A DNA stretch of 64,000 nt from the NCBI RefSeq assembly GCF_900090145.1, contig NZ_FMHI01000005.1:124001-188000 (forward strand), in the 5' to 3' direction. This document shows, one piece after another, positions 27,068-36,647 of this stretch. The DNA is from Streptomyces sp. WMMB 322. Lineage in GTDB: Bacteria > Actinomycetota > Actinomycetes > Streptomycetales > Streptomycetaceae. The notes beneath the pieces are model-generated. The model was given only the letters and a program-made list of their open reading frames with translations. It was not told the origin of the DNA and ran no database searches. Position 1 is the first letter of the stretch. Each line of letters begins with the position of its first letter. The translations under genes were made by a program, and so were the position numbers.

Positions 27068-27705
27068 CCGTGTACCGGAACCGCGGGCAGGACCGCGGCG
27101 TCATTGGTGGTGTGCAGCGTCATGGCCGTGGCGGAGACACCGCCGCTTCCGCTTCCCGAACCCGCGTCGCAGGACTCGTCCTGCTGATCGCGTACCTGAC
27201 CGTCGCCGGATGGCTGGCGCTGCGCCCGCTTCCGGTGCCGTGGGTCGCGCCCCCGAACCTCCAGCCCTTCGCCACGATCCGCTCGGACCTCGCAGAGGGC
27301 TCGCTGGACGCGCTGCGCGGCCTCGCGCGTGACGTTGCGCTGCTGGCTCCGCTGGGTGTGCTCCTGCCGCTGGCGTCGGGGCGCGCCGAGCGTCCGCTGG
27401 CGGTCGTCTGCGCCCGTACCGTCTGCGTGGGGGCCCTCGTCTCGTCCGCGATGCTGCTGTTGCAGTCGGGCGTCCCGGGGCACTCCGTCAACGTCGACTC
27501 CGTGCTGCTGAACACCGCGGGCGTGGCTCTGTCCTGCCTGCTGGTCTTCCCGCTCGTACGGGCGTGGCTGCGGCGCAGATCCACCGGCGTGCCCCCGTGG
27601 ACGGGGTCGGTCCCCGGGGCGGCCGTGCCGGATGCGCTCCCTCTGCGGGACGAGGCCGGCGGGGGTGCACCCCCGAGAACAGCCAGGGTCGGGATCGCTC
27701 CGTAG
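27064..27705 (+). CDS. VanZ family membrane protein
   Basis: 213 aa from GTG 27064, again with a 4-nt overlap with the preceding stop. Four hydrophobic helices (about residues 37-58, 88-108, 120-140 and 148-170) and the VanZ-type pattern NLQPFATIRSDL ... DVALLAPLGVLLPL ... DSVLLNTAGV. VanZ-like proteins are widespread, and teicoplanin tolerance is one known role. It is the fourth gene in an unbroken overlapping operon with afsQ1-afsQ2. The Pro/Arg-rich tail is probably disordered. Confidence 0.85.
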   Translation: MTVYRNRGQDRGVIGGVQRHGRGGDTAASASRTRVAGLVLLIAYLTVAGWLALRPLPVPWVAPPNLQPFATIRSDLAEGSLDALRGLARDVALLAPLGVLLPLASGRAERPLAVVCARTVCVGALVSSAMLLLQSGVPGHSVNVDSVLLNTAGVALSCLLVFPLVRAWLRRRSTGVPPWTGSVPGAAVPDALPLRDEAGGGAPPRTARVGIAP

Positions 27706-27785
27706 ACCGACGCCAACGGGTGTGGGCACTCCATATCGTGGATACGCGGAGACCGAGAAACCACACGGAGTTAAGGAGTCGCGTC

Positions 27786-27983
27786 ATGCCAGCACTTGCC
27801 CGACCGCGCGAAGGCCGGATGATCGGCGGTGTCTGTGCCGGGCTGGCCCAGCGCTTCGGCATGAAGCCCAACACCATGCGCCTGATATTCGTGGTCTCCT
27901 GCATTCTGCCGGGACCGCAGTTCCTGATCTACCTGGCGCTGTGGATCCTGCTGCCGAACGAGGAGGAGCGCACGGCCTGGTGA
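27786..27983 (+). CDS. PspC domain protein
   Basis: 65-aa protein, MPALARPREGRMIGGVCAGL at the start, then one or two hydrophobic helices ending WILLPNEE, the standard single PspC domain. PspC proteins are small membrane proteins, often linked to envelope stress. ATG 27786 has a good RBS (TTAAGGAG). It probably has its own promoter in the 80-bp gap after vanZ. Confidence 0.88.
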   Translation: MPALARPREGRMIGGVCAGLAQRFGMKPNTMRLIFVVSCILPGPQFLIYLALWILLPNEEERTAW

Positions 27984-28013
27984 CGCCGGCGGCTCCACCA
28001 GGGCCTGATACGA

Positions 28014-28051
28014 CGGCGGGCCGCGCATCGGACGCGATGCGCGGCCCGCCG
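28014..28051. terminator. Bidirectional 17-bp terminator
   Basis: CGGCGGGCCGCGCATCG (28014-28030) pairs perfectly with 28035-28051 around a GACG loop, between the convergent pspC-type gene and the small secreted-protein gene. Confidence 0.85.
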
Positions 28052-28073
28052 CGTGCGCTGCGGCGCGAGAACC

Positions 28074-28340
28074 TCAGATCCTTTTGGGCCCGTCCAGCGT
28101 CCGGCTGACCGGACCGTCGAGGGTGACCGGCTTGGCGTGCTTCTTCATGGCGTTCTTCTTCGCATGCCTCACGGCGCCGGTGACGTTCCCCGCGGCGTGA
28201 TCCCCTTCATGAACCGCCTTGGCGGGGTTGTTCGTCACGGAACGGAGAGGAGTGTCGGCGGAGGCGACCCCCGTCCCGGCCGAGGCGAGAGCTGCGCCGA
28301 GCACGGCGACTCCGAGGATCTTCCTGGTTACCTGCTGCAT
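28074..28340 (-). CDS. Small secreted basic protein, unknown
   Basis: 88 aa with a signal peptide (MQQVTRKILGVAVLGAALAS, likely cut after GVASA, about residue 28). The mature part of about 60 residues is Lys/His/Asn-rich and includes RHAKKNAMKKHAKP. No cysteines and no family that I recognise. Start ATG 28340 is chosen because the longer upstream reading is arginine-rich and lacks a signal sequence. It lies downstream of add on the same strand, separated by 179 bases, and has its own terminator. Confidence 0.65.
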   Translation of the reverse strand: MQQVTRKILGVAVLGAALASAGTGVASADTPLRSVTNNPAKAVHEGDHAAGNVTGAVRHAKKNAMKKHAKPVTLDGPVSRTLDGPKRI

Positions 28341-28519
28341 CGTGGCTACGTCCTGTCGTGTGTGGAGCAGTCCGGCGAAACGTAGCGACGCGGACACCGG
28401 CGCGGCAAACATGCCGGAACGCCCGTAAATGCCCCCGCCGGCACCGTGACCTCCCCGTCCGCACCGCGGGTCTGCCGCTGCCACGGCGAGACGAGTGCAG
28501 GTCACAGGCCTGGCACGGA

Positions 28520-29641
28520 TCAGTCGCGGAAGAGCCACTCCGACTTGAGCTCGGCGTAACCGGGCTTGATCACCTCATTGATCATCGCCAGACGTTCATC
28601 GAAAGGAATGAACGACGACTTCATCGCATTGACCGTGAACCACTGCATGTCGTCGAGCGTGTAGTGGAACGTCCTCACCAGGTGCTCGAACTCCTTGCTC
28701 ATGCTCGTACCGCTCATGAGCCGGTTGTCCGTGTTCACCGTGGCGCGGAAGTGCAGCCGCCGCAGCAGCCCGATGGGGTGTTCCTCGTACGAAGGGGCCG
28801 CCCCCGTCTGGAGGTTGGAGGTGGGGCAGAGCTCGAGCGGGATGCGCTTGTCCCGTACGTACGAGGCGAGACGGCCCAGCTTCACCGAGCCGCCGCTGTC
28901 CTCCTGGATGTCGTCGATGATGCGCACACCGTGGCCGAGCCGGTCGGCTCCGCACCACTGGAGCGCCTGCCAGATGGAGGGCAGCCCGAACGCCTCGCCG
29001 GCGTGGATCGTGAAGTGGTTGTTCTCGCGCTTGAGGTACTCGAAGGCATCCAGGTGGCGCGTGGGCGGGTGGCCCGCCTCGGCGCCGGCGATGTCGAAGC
29101 CGACGACGCCCAACTCGCGGTAGCGGTTGGCGAGTTCGGCGATCTCCAGGGCACGCGCCGCGTGCCGCATCGCGGTGAGCAGCGCACCGACCCGGATGCG
29201 GTTGCCCTGGGCCCGCGCCCGCTGCTCGCCCTCGCGGAAGCCCTCGTTGACGGCCTCCACGACCTCTTCGAGCGTGAGGCCCTTCTCCAGGTGCTGCTCC
29301 GGTGCGAAGCGGATCTCCGCGTAGACCACTCCGTCGGCCGCGAGGTCCTCGGCACACTCGGCGGCCACCCGGGTCAGCGCCTCCCGGGTCTGCATGACGC
29401 CCACGGTGTGGGAGAAGGTCTCCAGATAACGCTCCAGGGAACCGGAGTCGGCGGACTCGCGGAACCAGCTCTCCAGCCGGCCGGCATCGGTCTCGGGGAG
29501 TGCGTCGTACCCCGCCTCGGCGGCCAGCTCGACAATGGTCGCGGGCCGCAGGCCACCGTCGAGGTGGTCGTGCAGCAGGGCCTTCGGAGCGCGGCGGATC
29601 TGCTGGGGGTTGGGAATGGTGTTGAGGGTCTGGCTCGTCAT
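28520..29641 (-). CDS. add: Adenosine deaminase
   Basis: Hydrolyses adenosine or deoxyadenosine to inosine and ammonia. The 373-aa enzyme shows zinc-binding [12 protein letters not shown] near residue 22, HAGEAFG (near 215, catalytic Glu), LGHGVRI near 242, and [17 protein letters not shown] near 305 (Asp ligand). All catalytic residues are present. The ATG start is 16 nt downstream of a perfect CTACGCGCGTAG palindrome, which ties it to pnp, deoC and the nucleoside transporter. Its product inosine is a PNP substrate. Confidence 0.95.
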   Translation of the reverse strand: MTSQTLNTIPNPQQIRRAPKALLHDHLDGGLRPATIVELAAEAGYDALPETDAGRLESWFRESADSGSLERYLETFSHTVGVMQTREALTRVAAECAEDLAADGVVYAEIRFAPEQHLEKGLTLEEVVEAVNEGFREGEQRARAQGNRIRVGALLTAMRHAARALEIAELANRYRELGVVGFDIAGAEAGHPPTRHLDAFEYLKRENNHFTIHAGEAFGLPSIWQALQWCGADRLGHGVRIIDDIQEDSGGSVKLGRLASYVRDKRIPLELCPTSNLQTGAAPSYEEHPIGLLRRLHFRATVNTDNRLMSGTSMSKEFEHLVRTFHYTLDDMQWFTVNAMKSSFIPFDERLAMINEVIKPGYAELKSEWLFRD

Positions 29642-29657
29642 CCACGTACTCTAGCTC

Positions 29658-29669
29658 CTACGCGCGTAG
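29658..29669. promoter_or_regulatory. Nucleoside-regulon operator, add
   Basis: Perfect CTACGCGCGTAG palindrome 17-28 bases upstream of the leftward add start codon. Confidence 0.7.
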
Positions 29670-29791
29670 ATGGCATCTGCACCCTAACTTCCTTTTGACC
29701 GGGACCAGTTGGAGGACGCCGCTTGCTTCGATACGCAATGGTGATCCCGCGGCACCGTTCGTGCACCCCCGCTTCTGCCATCGTCTTCCCT

Positions 29792-30574
29792 ATGGCTCAG
29801 CAAGCTTTGCCCGAGCGGGAGGCCCGACTGGGGCGGGCGATGGGCGCGGACGCCTCCGGAGCGGCGCCGCATGCGGTGGTCCTGCTGCTGCCGGGCGGCG
29901 GCATGGAACACAGCGTCCGACGGCGCTCGGCCGTCGCGGCGGCAGCGGTGCGGCCGCTGGCGCGGCGCCTGGTGCGCGGGGCGCAGCACGGCGAGCCCGA
30001 GACGTCGCTGGTGGCTCACGTCGTCCACTACCGGTACCGGGGCTGGAACGGGGACGCGGCCCACCCCGCGAGCGACGCGGAGTGGGCCGTGGGAGAAGTG
30101 GTGCGACGGTACGGCGACGTGCCTGTGTGCCTGGTAGGCATCGATGTCGGCGCACGCGCGGCACTGCGCGCGGCGGGGCATCCCATGGTCACCTCGGTGC
30201 TGGCGCTGTCGATGTGGCTCCCGGGCCCCGCGTCCGGCGGCGGCCCCGAGGAGCCGGTGAGGCAACTCATCGGACGCCATGTGCTCTTCGTGCACGGCAC
30301 CGACGACGAGCACACCGACCCGGAGCTCTCGTACCGGCTGGCGGAGCGCGCCAAGAAGGCGAACGCCGAGGTGTGCCGGTTCGAGGTGCACACCGACGGG
30401 CACCGGCTCCACCAGCACAACGCGGAAGTCTTCGCGCTCGCGGAGAACTTCGTGCTCGGCACGGTGTGCGGCCGGGACTTCGCGCGCCCCATCGTCGACG
30501 CGATGGCGGCTCCGCCTCCGCTGGGCCTGCGAATGCCGCTGGCGACGGGGTTCGGGCAGAGCCTGCGCCAATAG
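29792..30574 (+). CDS. Alpha/beta hydrolase-like protein with Asp at the nucleophile elbow
   Basis: 260 aa. An alpha/beta hydrolase fold is suggested by VVLLLPGGGMEHSVRRRS (oxyanion region), HYRYRGWNGD, LVGIDVGARAALRAAG (nucleophile elbow, near residue 115), FVHGTDDEHTDPELSY (acid) and HTDGHRLHQHN (His). The elbow reads G-I-D-V-G where most members have G-x-S-x-G, so it either uses Asp or is not a standard esterase. The start at ATG 29792 is the first with a plausible N-terminus. Convergent with rox. The substrate is unknown. Confidence 0.65.
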   Translation: MAQQALPEREARLGRAMGADASGAAPHAVVLLLPGGGMEHSVRRRSAVAAAAVRPLARRLVRGAQHGEPETSLVAHVVHYRYRGWNGDAAHPASDAEWAVGEVVRRYGDVPVCLVGIDVGARAALRAAGHPMVTSVLALSMWLPGPASGGGPEEPVRQLIGRHVLFVHGTDDEHTDPELSYRLAERAKKANAEVCRFEVHTDGHRLHQHNAEVFALAENFVLGTVCGRDFARPIVDAMAAPPPLGLRMPLATGFGQSLRQ

Positions 30575-30606
30575 GGCCTCGCTGACGGCTGCGCATGCCG
30601 CGCGCC

Positions 30607-32070
<1,464 letters not shown>

Positions 32071-32133
32071 TTACTGCGCGTATCTCTCAACCCCGCATGT
32101 TCCACCCGGGGCCGCCACAGTGTGCGGCACGAC

Positions 32134-32156
32134 GGGGGCCTTGCCGCAAGGCCCCC
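32134..32156 (-). promoter_or_regulatory. Rifampicin-associated element (RAE) upstream of rox
   Basis: Perfect inverted repeat GGGGGCCTTGC / GCAAGGCCCCC around one central base, about 90 nt upstream of the rox start. On the coding strand the centre reads CTTGCGGCAAGG, matching the RAE described upstream of rifampicin-inactivating genes in actinomycetes. A TATA-like TATACG at 32164-32169 lies next to it. Confidence 0.8.
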
Positions 32157-32345
32157 CACGCGCTATACGTTGAGAGAGGCAGGGAGAGGACGACGCTCCT
32201 TGCCTTTGTCGTGCCCGGCGGACGCGCGCGGCGCCGTCCGCAGCGAGAGCCGCGTCGCTTTTCGCGAACGCGCGGCCCGCATGCACCCCTGGCCCTTCGG
32301 TCCGCAGGCCGAACTGGCTTGTGACGACGGTGACTTGAGGTCGCC

Positions 32346-32490
32346 GACGGCGCGGAGGGGCGGGACGTGGAGGGGGAGGTTCCGGGGCTTGAACATGATT
32401 TGCGGACCGGTATACGTGAGGCAGCACGAAGGCCCGTCCGGTACAGGGAGGTAAATCATGCCGCCCCGGGGCCGCCCCCGGAACGGCCCG
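32346..32490. repeat. Solo arm of the dispersed inverted-arm element, copy B
   Basis: About 145 bases that match the right arms of copies A and C (GATTTGCGGACCGG, CAGCACGAAGGCCCG, ACAGGGAGGTAAATCATGCC). There is no partner arm and no core nearby. The CATATG of the other copies is diverged to TATACG. It looks like a decayed or recombined remnant. The outward Shine-Dalgarno plus ATG (32458) is still intact. Confidence 0.8.
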
Positions 32491-32595
32491 CTCCGACCCC
32501 ACGAACCCGTCCGCGACGTTCAGCCCGCACGGCGCACCGACCCCGCCCCGGCGGGCCCTCGGCGGCCCCGGGCAAACGCCCCGCCGGCGGCGCCC

Positions 32596-33564
32596 TCAGC
32601 GCCGCCCCGCATGCACCGTCGTCGCCGTCAGATAGAAGGCGTCGTGACGGTGGAGGATGCCCGTCGGCGCCTCGTCGTCGAGGAGTGCGTTCAGCACGCG
32701 CGTGTCCTCGGGCGTGAGCCACTCCCCCAGCGTGTCCCGGGCGCGCTCCAGCCTGTCGCGCAGGTGGCTGCGGGCCGCCGGCTCCAGCGGCGCGGGCAGG
32801 TCGGTGAGGAACGTGCGGGTGCCGGCCGGTGCCAGACCCGCTCGGGCCAGCATGGCCGGCCAGTCCTCGACGACGGGTGTGTGGCCGGCCAGCGCCTCCC
32901 GCATGGCGGTGAAGCGCTCCTCGTTCGCCGCCTCCAGCCGGGCCAGGAGCCCGGGCCGTCCGATCCCGATGTCGCGGGGCAGGTAGCGCGGTGAGAGTCC
33001 GCGTTCGACGACGACGAGCAGCCCGCCGGGCCGCACCGACGCGGCGAGGGCGTCCAGGGCGGCCTGCTGGTCGCCGATGTGGTGGATGACGTTGCTCGTC
33101 CAGATGAGGTCCGCGCTGCCCAGCGTCCCGAAGTCGTCGGGGAGCCGGGCTTCCTGCGTGGTCGTGTTCCGGGCGACGCCCTCGCGTGCCGCGCGGTCAC
33201 GAGCACGTTCCAGAAGCCCCTGTTCGCCGTCCACCGCGACGACTTCGGCCTGCGGAAACGTCCGCGCCAGCAGTGCCGTGAACACACCGGGGCCGCTGCC
33301 CACGTCCAGCAGACGCCGGACCGTGTCGGGGCCGCAGCCGCCCTCGAGGAGCAGGCCGCGCAGCCACGCGAGTGCCTCCTCGACGAAGGGGATGCGCAGT
33401 TCGGCTTCCCTTTCGAGGAGCGCGGCCATGGCGTCCCAGTCGACGTCTTCGTGGTCGTGGCCTCCATGTCCATGACCCCCGTGTCCATGACCCCCGTGAC
33501 GCTGCCCCTCGTCGCCGTGGCCCCCGTCGTCCCGACCGTGTCCGTGACCGGCGTGTGTGTGCAC
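32596..33564 (-). CDS. SAM-dependent methyltransferase with His-rich N-terminus
   Basis: 322 aa. The class I methyltransferase core has LLDVGSGPGVFTALLA (motif I, near residue 90), AEVVAVDGEQ, and LIWTSNVIHHIGD (near 160). The first 40 residues contain about a dozen His-Gly repeats (GHGHGGHGHGGHDHED), a likely metal-binding tail. GTG 33564 has an excellent RBS (CGAGGAGGACATC). It is transcribed 28 bp after the LysR gene on the same strand, so probably co-transcribed. The substrate is unknown; the metal-binding tail could deliver or sense Ni, Zn or Cu. Confidence 0.8.
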   Translation of the reverse strand: MHTHAGHGHGRDDGGHGDEGQRHGGHGHGGHGHGGHDHEDVDWDAMAALLEREAELRIPFVEEALAWLRGLLLEGGCGPDTVRRLLDVGSGPGVFTALLARTFPQAEVVAVDGEQGLLERARDRAAREGVARNTTTQEARLPDDFGTLGSADLIWTSNVIHHIGDQQAALDALAASVRPGGLLVVVERGLSPRYLPRDIGIGRPGLLARLEAANEERFTAMREALAGHTPVVEDWPAMLARAGLAPAGTRTFLTDLPAPLEPAARSHLRDRLERARDTLGEWLTPEDTRVLNALLDDEAPTGILHRHDAFYLTATTVHAGRR

Positions 33565-33592
33565 GATGTCCTCCTCGTCCGTACGGGAATCC

Positions 33593-34534
33593 TCATCCCG
33601 CGAGAAGCCTGTCGCGCCGACTGAGCAGAAAGCTCTTGAACGCGGCGACGGGCGGCGTGTCGGGCCGGTCCGCGAGCCAGGCGACGCCGATCTCGCGCAC
33701 CGCGCGCGGCGCGGTGACGGCCAGCTCGCGGACGCCCGGACGCGGCACGGTCGGCGGTGGCAGCAGGGCGACGCCGAGCCCCGCCGCCACCAGCCCGCGG
33801 ATGGTCTCCGGCTCCTCGCCCTCGAACGCGATCCGTGGCGTGAATCCGGCCTCCGCGCACAGGGATTCGAGGATGCGGCGCATCCCGTAGCCGCGTTCCA
33901 GCGTGACGAAGGGTTCGCCGGCCGCCTCGGCGAGGCGGACGCGGCGACGCGCGGCCAGCGGATGGTCGTCGGGTACGACGAGCCGCAGCCGCTGTTCGGC
34001 GAGGCGCCGCGCGACGAGGTCGGGGGCGTCCGGCACGGGAGAGGTGAGGCACAGATCGAGTTCCCCGGCCCGCAGCCGCTCCAGCATGGCCTCGCCGTAG
34101 TTCTGGACCAGGGCGAAGCGGACGCGGGGATGATCGGCGCGGAAGGCGCGGATGAGGACCGGGACGGTCTCCCAGCCGAGCGTGTGCAGGAACCCGAAGG
34201 CGACCTTGCCCTTTCCGGGATCGGCGTCCGCCCGTACGGACTCGGCCGCCTGCTCGACGGCGGCGAGGGCCCGCTCGGCGGAGGCGAGGAACGTGCGCCC
34301 GGCCGGCGTGAGGGAGAGGGTGCGGCCGCGCCGTGCGAAGAGGGCCACCCCGAGATCGTTCTCGAGCCGGGTGACGGCACGGCTCAACGTCGACTGGGGC
34401 ACGCCGAGTTCGCTCGCTGCGCGGGTGACGTGCTCGTGGCGGGCCACGGCCGCGAACTGCGCGAGACGCGGGGTGAGCAATGCGCCCCAGTCGGATGTGA
34501 CAGGGATGTCTTTCTCGTTGCGTGCCGGTGACAT
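33593..34534 (-). CDS. LysR family transcriptional regulator
   Basis: 313-aa LTTR. N-terminal HTH QFAAVARHEHVTRAASELGVPQSTLSRAVTRLE (given here in parts: AVARHEHVTRAASELGVPQS, then TLSRAVTRLE) at about residues 22-55, then a linker helix and a periplasmic-binding-type effector domain with KVAFGFLHTLGWETVP and GVALLPPP. ATG 34534 follows GAGGAAGG. It is divergent from the MFS transporter gene, with an ATTG-N7-CAAT box in the 90-bp spacer, the standard LTTR arrangement for controlling the neighbour. Confidence 0.92.
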   Translation of the reverse strand: MSPARNEKDIPVTSDWGALLTPRLAQFAAVARHEHVTRAASELGVPQSTLSRAVTRLENDLGVALFARRGRTLSLTPAGRTFLASAERALAAVEQAAESVRADADPGKGKVAFGFLHTLGWETVPVLIRAFRADHPRVRFALVQNYGEAMLERLRAGELDLCLTSPVPDAPDLVARRLAEQRLRLVVPDDHPLAARRRVRLAEAAGEPFVTLERGYGMRRILESLCAEAGFTPRIAFEGEEPETIRGLVAAGLGVALLPPPTVPRPGVRELAVTAPRAVREIGVAWLADRPDTPPVAAFKSFLLSRRDRLLAG

Positions 34535-34585
34535 ACCTTCCTCAGCTGTACTGATGCGAGCGTGGAATGGTTTCAATGATTTTGT

Positions 34586-34604
34586 GCATTGGACGCATCA
34601 ATGC
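34586..34604. promoter_or_regulatory. LysR-type box between regulator and MFS gene
   Basis: GCATTG-N7-CAATGC, an inverted repeat that contains the T-N11-A LTTR signature (ATTG-N7-CAAT), 21 bases upstream of the MFS start codon. Confidence 0.65.
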
Positions 34605-34624
34605 GTGAATCGTAACGTCGAAGC

Positions 34625-35935
34625 ATGCCCTCCGCCGATACCGAGGCGTCCGCCGCCGCGGACGCCGCCGTTGCCAGTCCTCCCGACTCCACCACCCCCA
34701 CCTCCCTTCACGACGACGCCACCAAGCTGAGCCCGGGCGACCCGGGTCACGGCAGGATGCGTCTCGCGCTGTTCGCCGCCGGGCTCGCGACGTTCGCCCT
34801 CCTGTACTCGACGCAGGCGCTGCTCCCCGAGATCTCCCGAGACCTCCACGCCGACCCCGGCTCGGCGAGCTGGACGGTCTCGGGCGCGACGATCGGTCTG
34901 GCGCTGGCCGTGCTGCCGCTGGCGGCTCTCTCCGAACGCTTCGGGCGGCGCCGTGTGCTGACCGTGTCGATGTCGGTGGCCGTCGCCCTGGCCCTCGCGG
35001 TGCCGTTCTCACCCGACCTGGGCACGCTGATCGCGCTGCGCACCCTCCAGGGCGCCGCGATCGCGGGCGTACCGGCCTCGGCGATGGCCTACCTCGCCGA
35101 CGAGGTGCGCGGCAGGTATCTGGTCGGCGCTACGGGCCTGTTCGTCGCCGGGAACAGTGTCGGCGGCATGAGCGGCCGCATCCTCAGCGGATGGGTCGCC
35201 GAGGCCTGGGGGTGGCGCATCGGGCTGGCCGCGGTGGCCGTGGCCTCGCTGCTGTGCGTCGCGGCGTTCCGGCTGCTGGCGCCGCGGGCCCGCCACTTCC
35301 GCCCGAGTCCGCTGAACGCGCGGGCCCTGACCCGTACGGTCTCGGCCCACCTGCGCAACCCGCTGCTGGTGCGGCTGTACGCGATCGGCCTGCTGTTCAT
35401 GGTCGTCTTCGGCGGCGTCTACACGGTGATCGGCTACCGGCTGGTGGCCGAGCCCTTCGGGCTCTCGCAGGGACTGGTGGGCTCCGTATTCGCCATCTAC
35501 CTGGTGGGGACGGCGACTTCCGCGACGGCGGGGAAGCTCAACGCCCGGCTCGGGCGGCGCGGCCTGATCTACGCGGGCATCGTCACGGCATCGTCCGGTC
35601 TGCTGCTGAGCCTCCTCGACAGCTTCGTCGCGGTCGCTGCCGGGCTGGTCCTGATCACCGCGGGCTTCTTCGCGGGACACGCGGTGGCCTCCGGCTCCGT
35701 CAGCCACACGGCGACCGAGGGTCGCGCGCAGGCCTCGGCGCTCTACCAGATGGCCTACTACACGGGCAGTTCACTCGGCGGCGCGCTCGGCGCAGCGGCG
35801 TTCGCCGGGGCCGGCTGGGACGGGACGGTCGCACTCACGCTCGGTGCGATGACCGTCGCGGCCGGGGTCACGTTCTACGGCACGCGCAGTGCTGCCGCTC
35901 TCCGCCGTCGTCGCCTTCTCGAAGCGCGCGCCTGA
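34625..35935 (+). CDS. MFS transporter (12 TM, YnfM-like)
   Basis: 436 aa. About 45 disordered residues precede twelve hydrophobic helices. MFS motif A is seen as LSERFGRRRVLTVS (near residue 102), GRILSGWVAEAWGWR lies near 180, and a second-half motif is ARLGRRGLIY (near 305). This resembles the YnfM/arabinose-efflux-like permease subgroup. The ATG at 34625 has no clear Shine-Dalgarno; an internal ATG at 34757, just before TM1, is an alternative start. Divergent from the LysR gene, which likely controls it. The substrate is unknown. Confidence 0.87.
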   Translation: MPSADTEASAAADAAVASPPDSTTPTSLHDDATKLSPGDPGHGRMRLALFAAGLATFALLYSTQALLPEISRDLHADPGSASWTVSGATIGLALAVLPLAALSERFGRRRVLTVSMSVAVALALAVPFSPDLGTLIALRTLQGAAIAGVPASAMAYLADEVRGRYLVGATGLFVAGNSVGGMSGRILSGWVAEAWGWRIGLAAVAVASLLCVAAFRLLAPRARHFRPSPLNARALTRTVSAHLRNPLLVRLYAIGLLFMVVFGGVYTVIGYRLVAEPFGLSQGLVGSVFAIYLVGTATSATAGKLNARLGRRGLIYAGIVTASSGLLLSLLDSFVAVAAGLVLITAGFFAGHAVASGSVSHTATEGRAQASALYQMAYYTGSSLGGALGAAAFAGAGWDGTVALTLGAMTVAAGVTFYGTRSAAALRRRRLLEARA

Positions 35936-35954
35936 CGGAGCACCGCGGCCCGGC

Positions 35955-36545
35955 TCACACCTGCGGGAAGTCCGCCGTCTCCAGGGTGAGTTCGAAGGGC
36001 GCGGGCAGGTGGACGTCCTCACCGGTCTTGACCGCCGTGTGCACGCGGTAGACGTCGCCGACGGGCTCTCCGTAGAGGGTTACGGTCGGACCGCCCGGGG
36101 CGTGGGCGTCCACGAGCAGGTAGAGCGGGACGCCCGCCTGCGCGTACCCGGCGGGCTTGACGATGCGGTCGTGACCGGCGTTGGAGGGCGAGGTGATCTC
36201 GACGATCAGCTCGGCCGCGGCTGCCGGGATGTAGTTGCCGGGTTCGTGGAGTACGGCCCTCGGAGCAACGACCAGATCCGGGATGTAGAGGCCACTCCGC
36301 GAGTGGACTGCGACGCCCAGGGTCTGGTAGATGCCCCAGTCCTCGGGGATGACCGAGTACAGGCGACGCTGGACCAGGTCGGCGATGCTGTTGCGGCTGT
36401 TGGCGGGCGGCGGCGACACGGTGACGATCCCCTCGATGATCTCCACCCTGGTGCCCTCGGGCCCGTCCGTCTGCTCCCACATACGGACCAGGCCGTCCCA
36501 CTCCTGACCTCCGGCCGGGCCGTGGTCGACGGTGAGTGCGCTCAT
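35955..36545 (-). CDS. Uma2 family (DUF820) endonuclease-like protein
   Basis: 196 aa. The Uma2 PD-(D/E)XK-like fold is suggested by RVEIIEGIVTVSPPPANSRN, YIPDLVVAPRAVL (catalytic Asp) and AELIVEITSPSNAGHDRIVK (E-x-x catalytic strand and Lys). These proteins are numerous in actinobacteria and cyanobacteria and are thought to derive from restriction-type nucleases; the role is unknown. Start ATG 36545 follows AAGGAGA. It is convergent with the MFS gene (19 bp). Confidence 0.87.
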   Translation of the reverse strand: MSALTVDHGPAGGQEWDGLVRMWEQTDGPEGTRVEIIEGIVTVSPPPANSRNSIADLVQRRLYSVIPEDWGIYQTLGVAVHSRSGLYIPDLVVAPRAVLHEPGNYIPAAAAELIVEITSPSNAGHDRIVKPAGYAQAGVPLYLLVDAHAPGGPTVTLYGEPVGDVYRVHTAVKTGEDVHLPAPFELTLETADFPQV

Positions 36546-36647
36546 GGCGGTCTCCTTCATCAGTACGTCACCGACTCCAACATGCCGAAAGGGACGAGAG
36601 CGGCGCTACTGATCACCATCACCCGAAAGTGAACCCGCCGCAGCCGC

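Noticed and set aside
34625..34756. Treating the N-terminal 44 residues of the MFS protein as a separate domain
   Set aside because: Low-complexity Ser/Ala/Pro sequence with no motif; may simply reflect a start codon chosen too far upstream.
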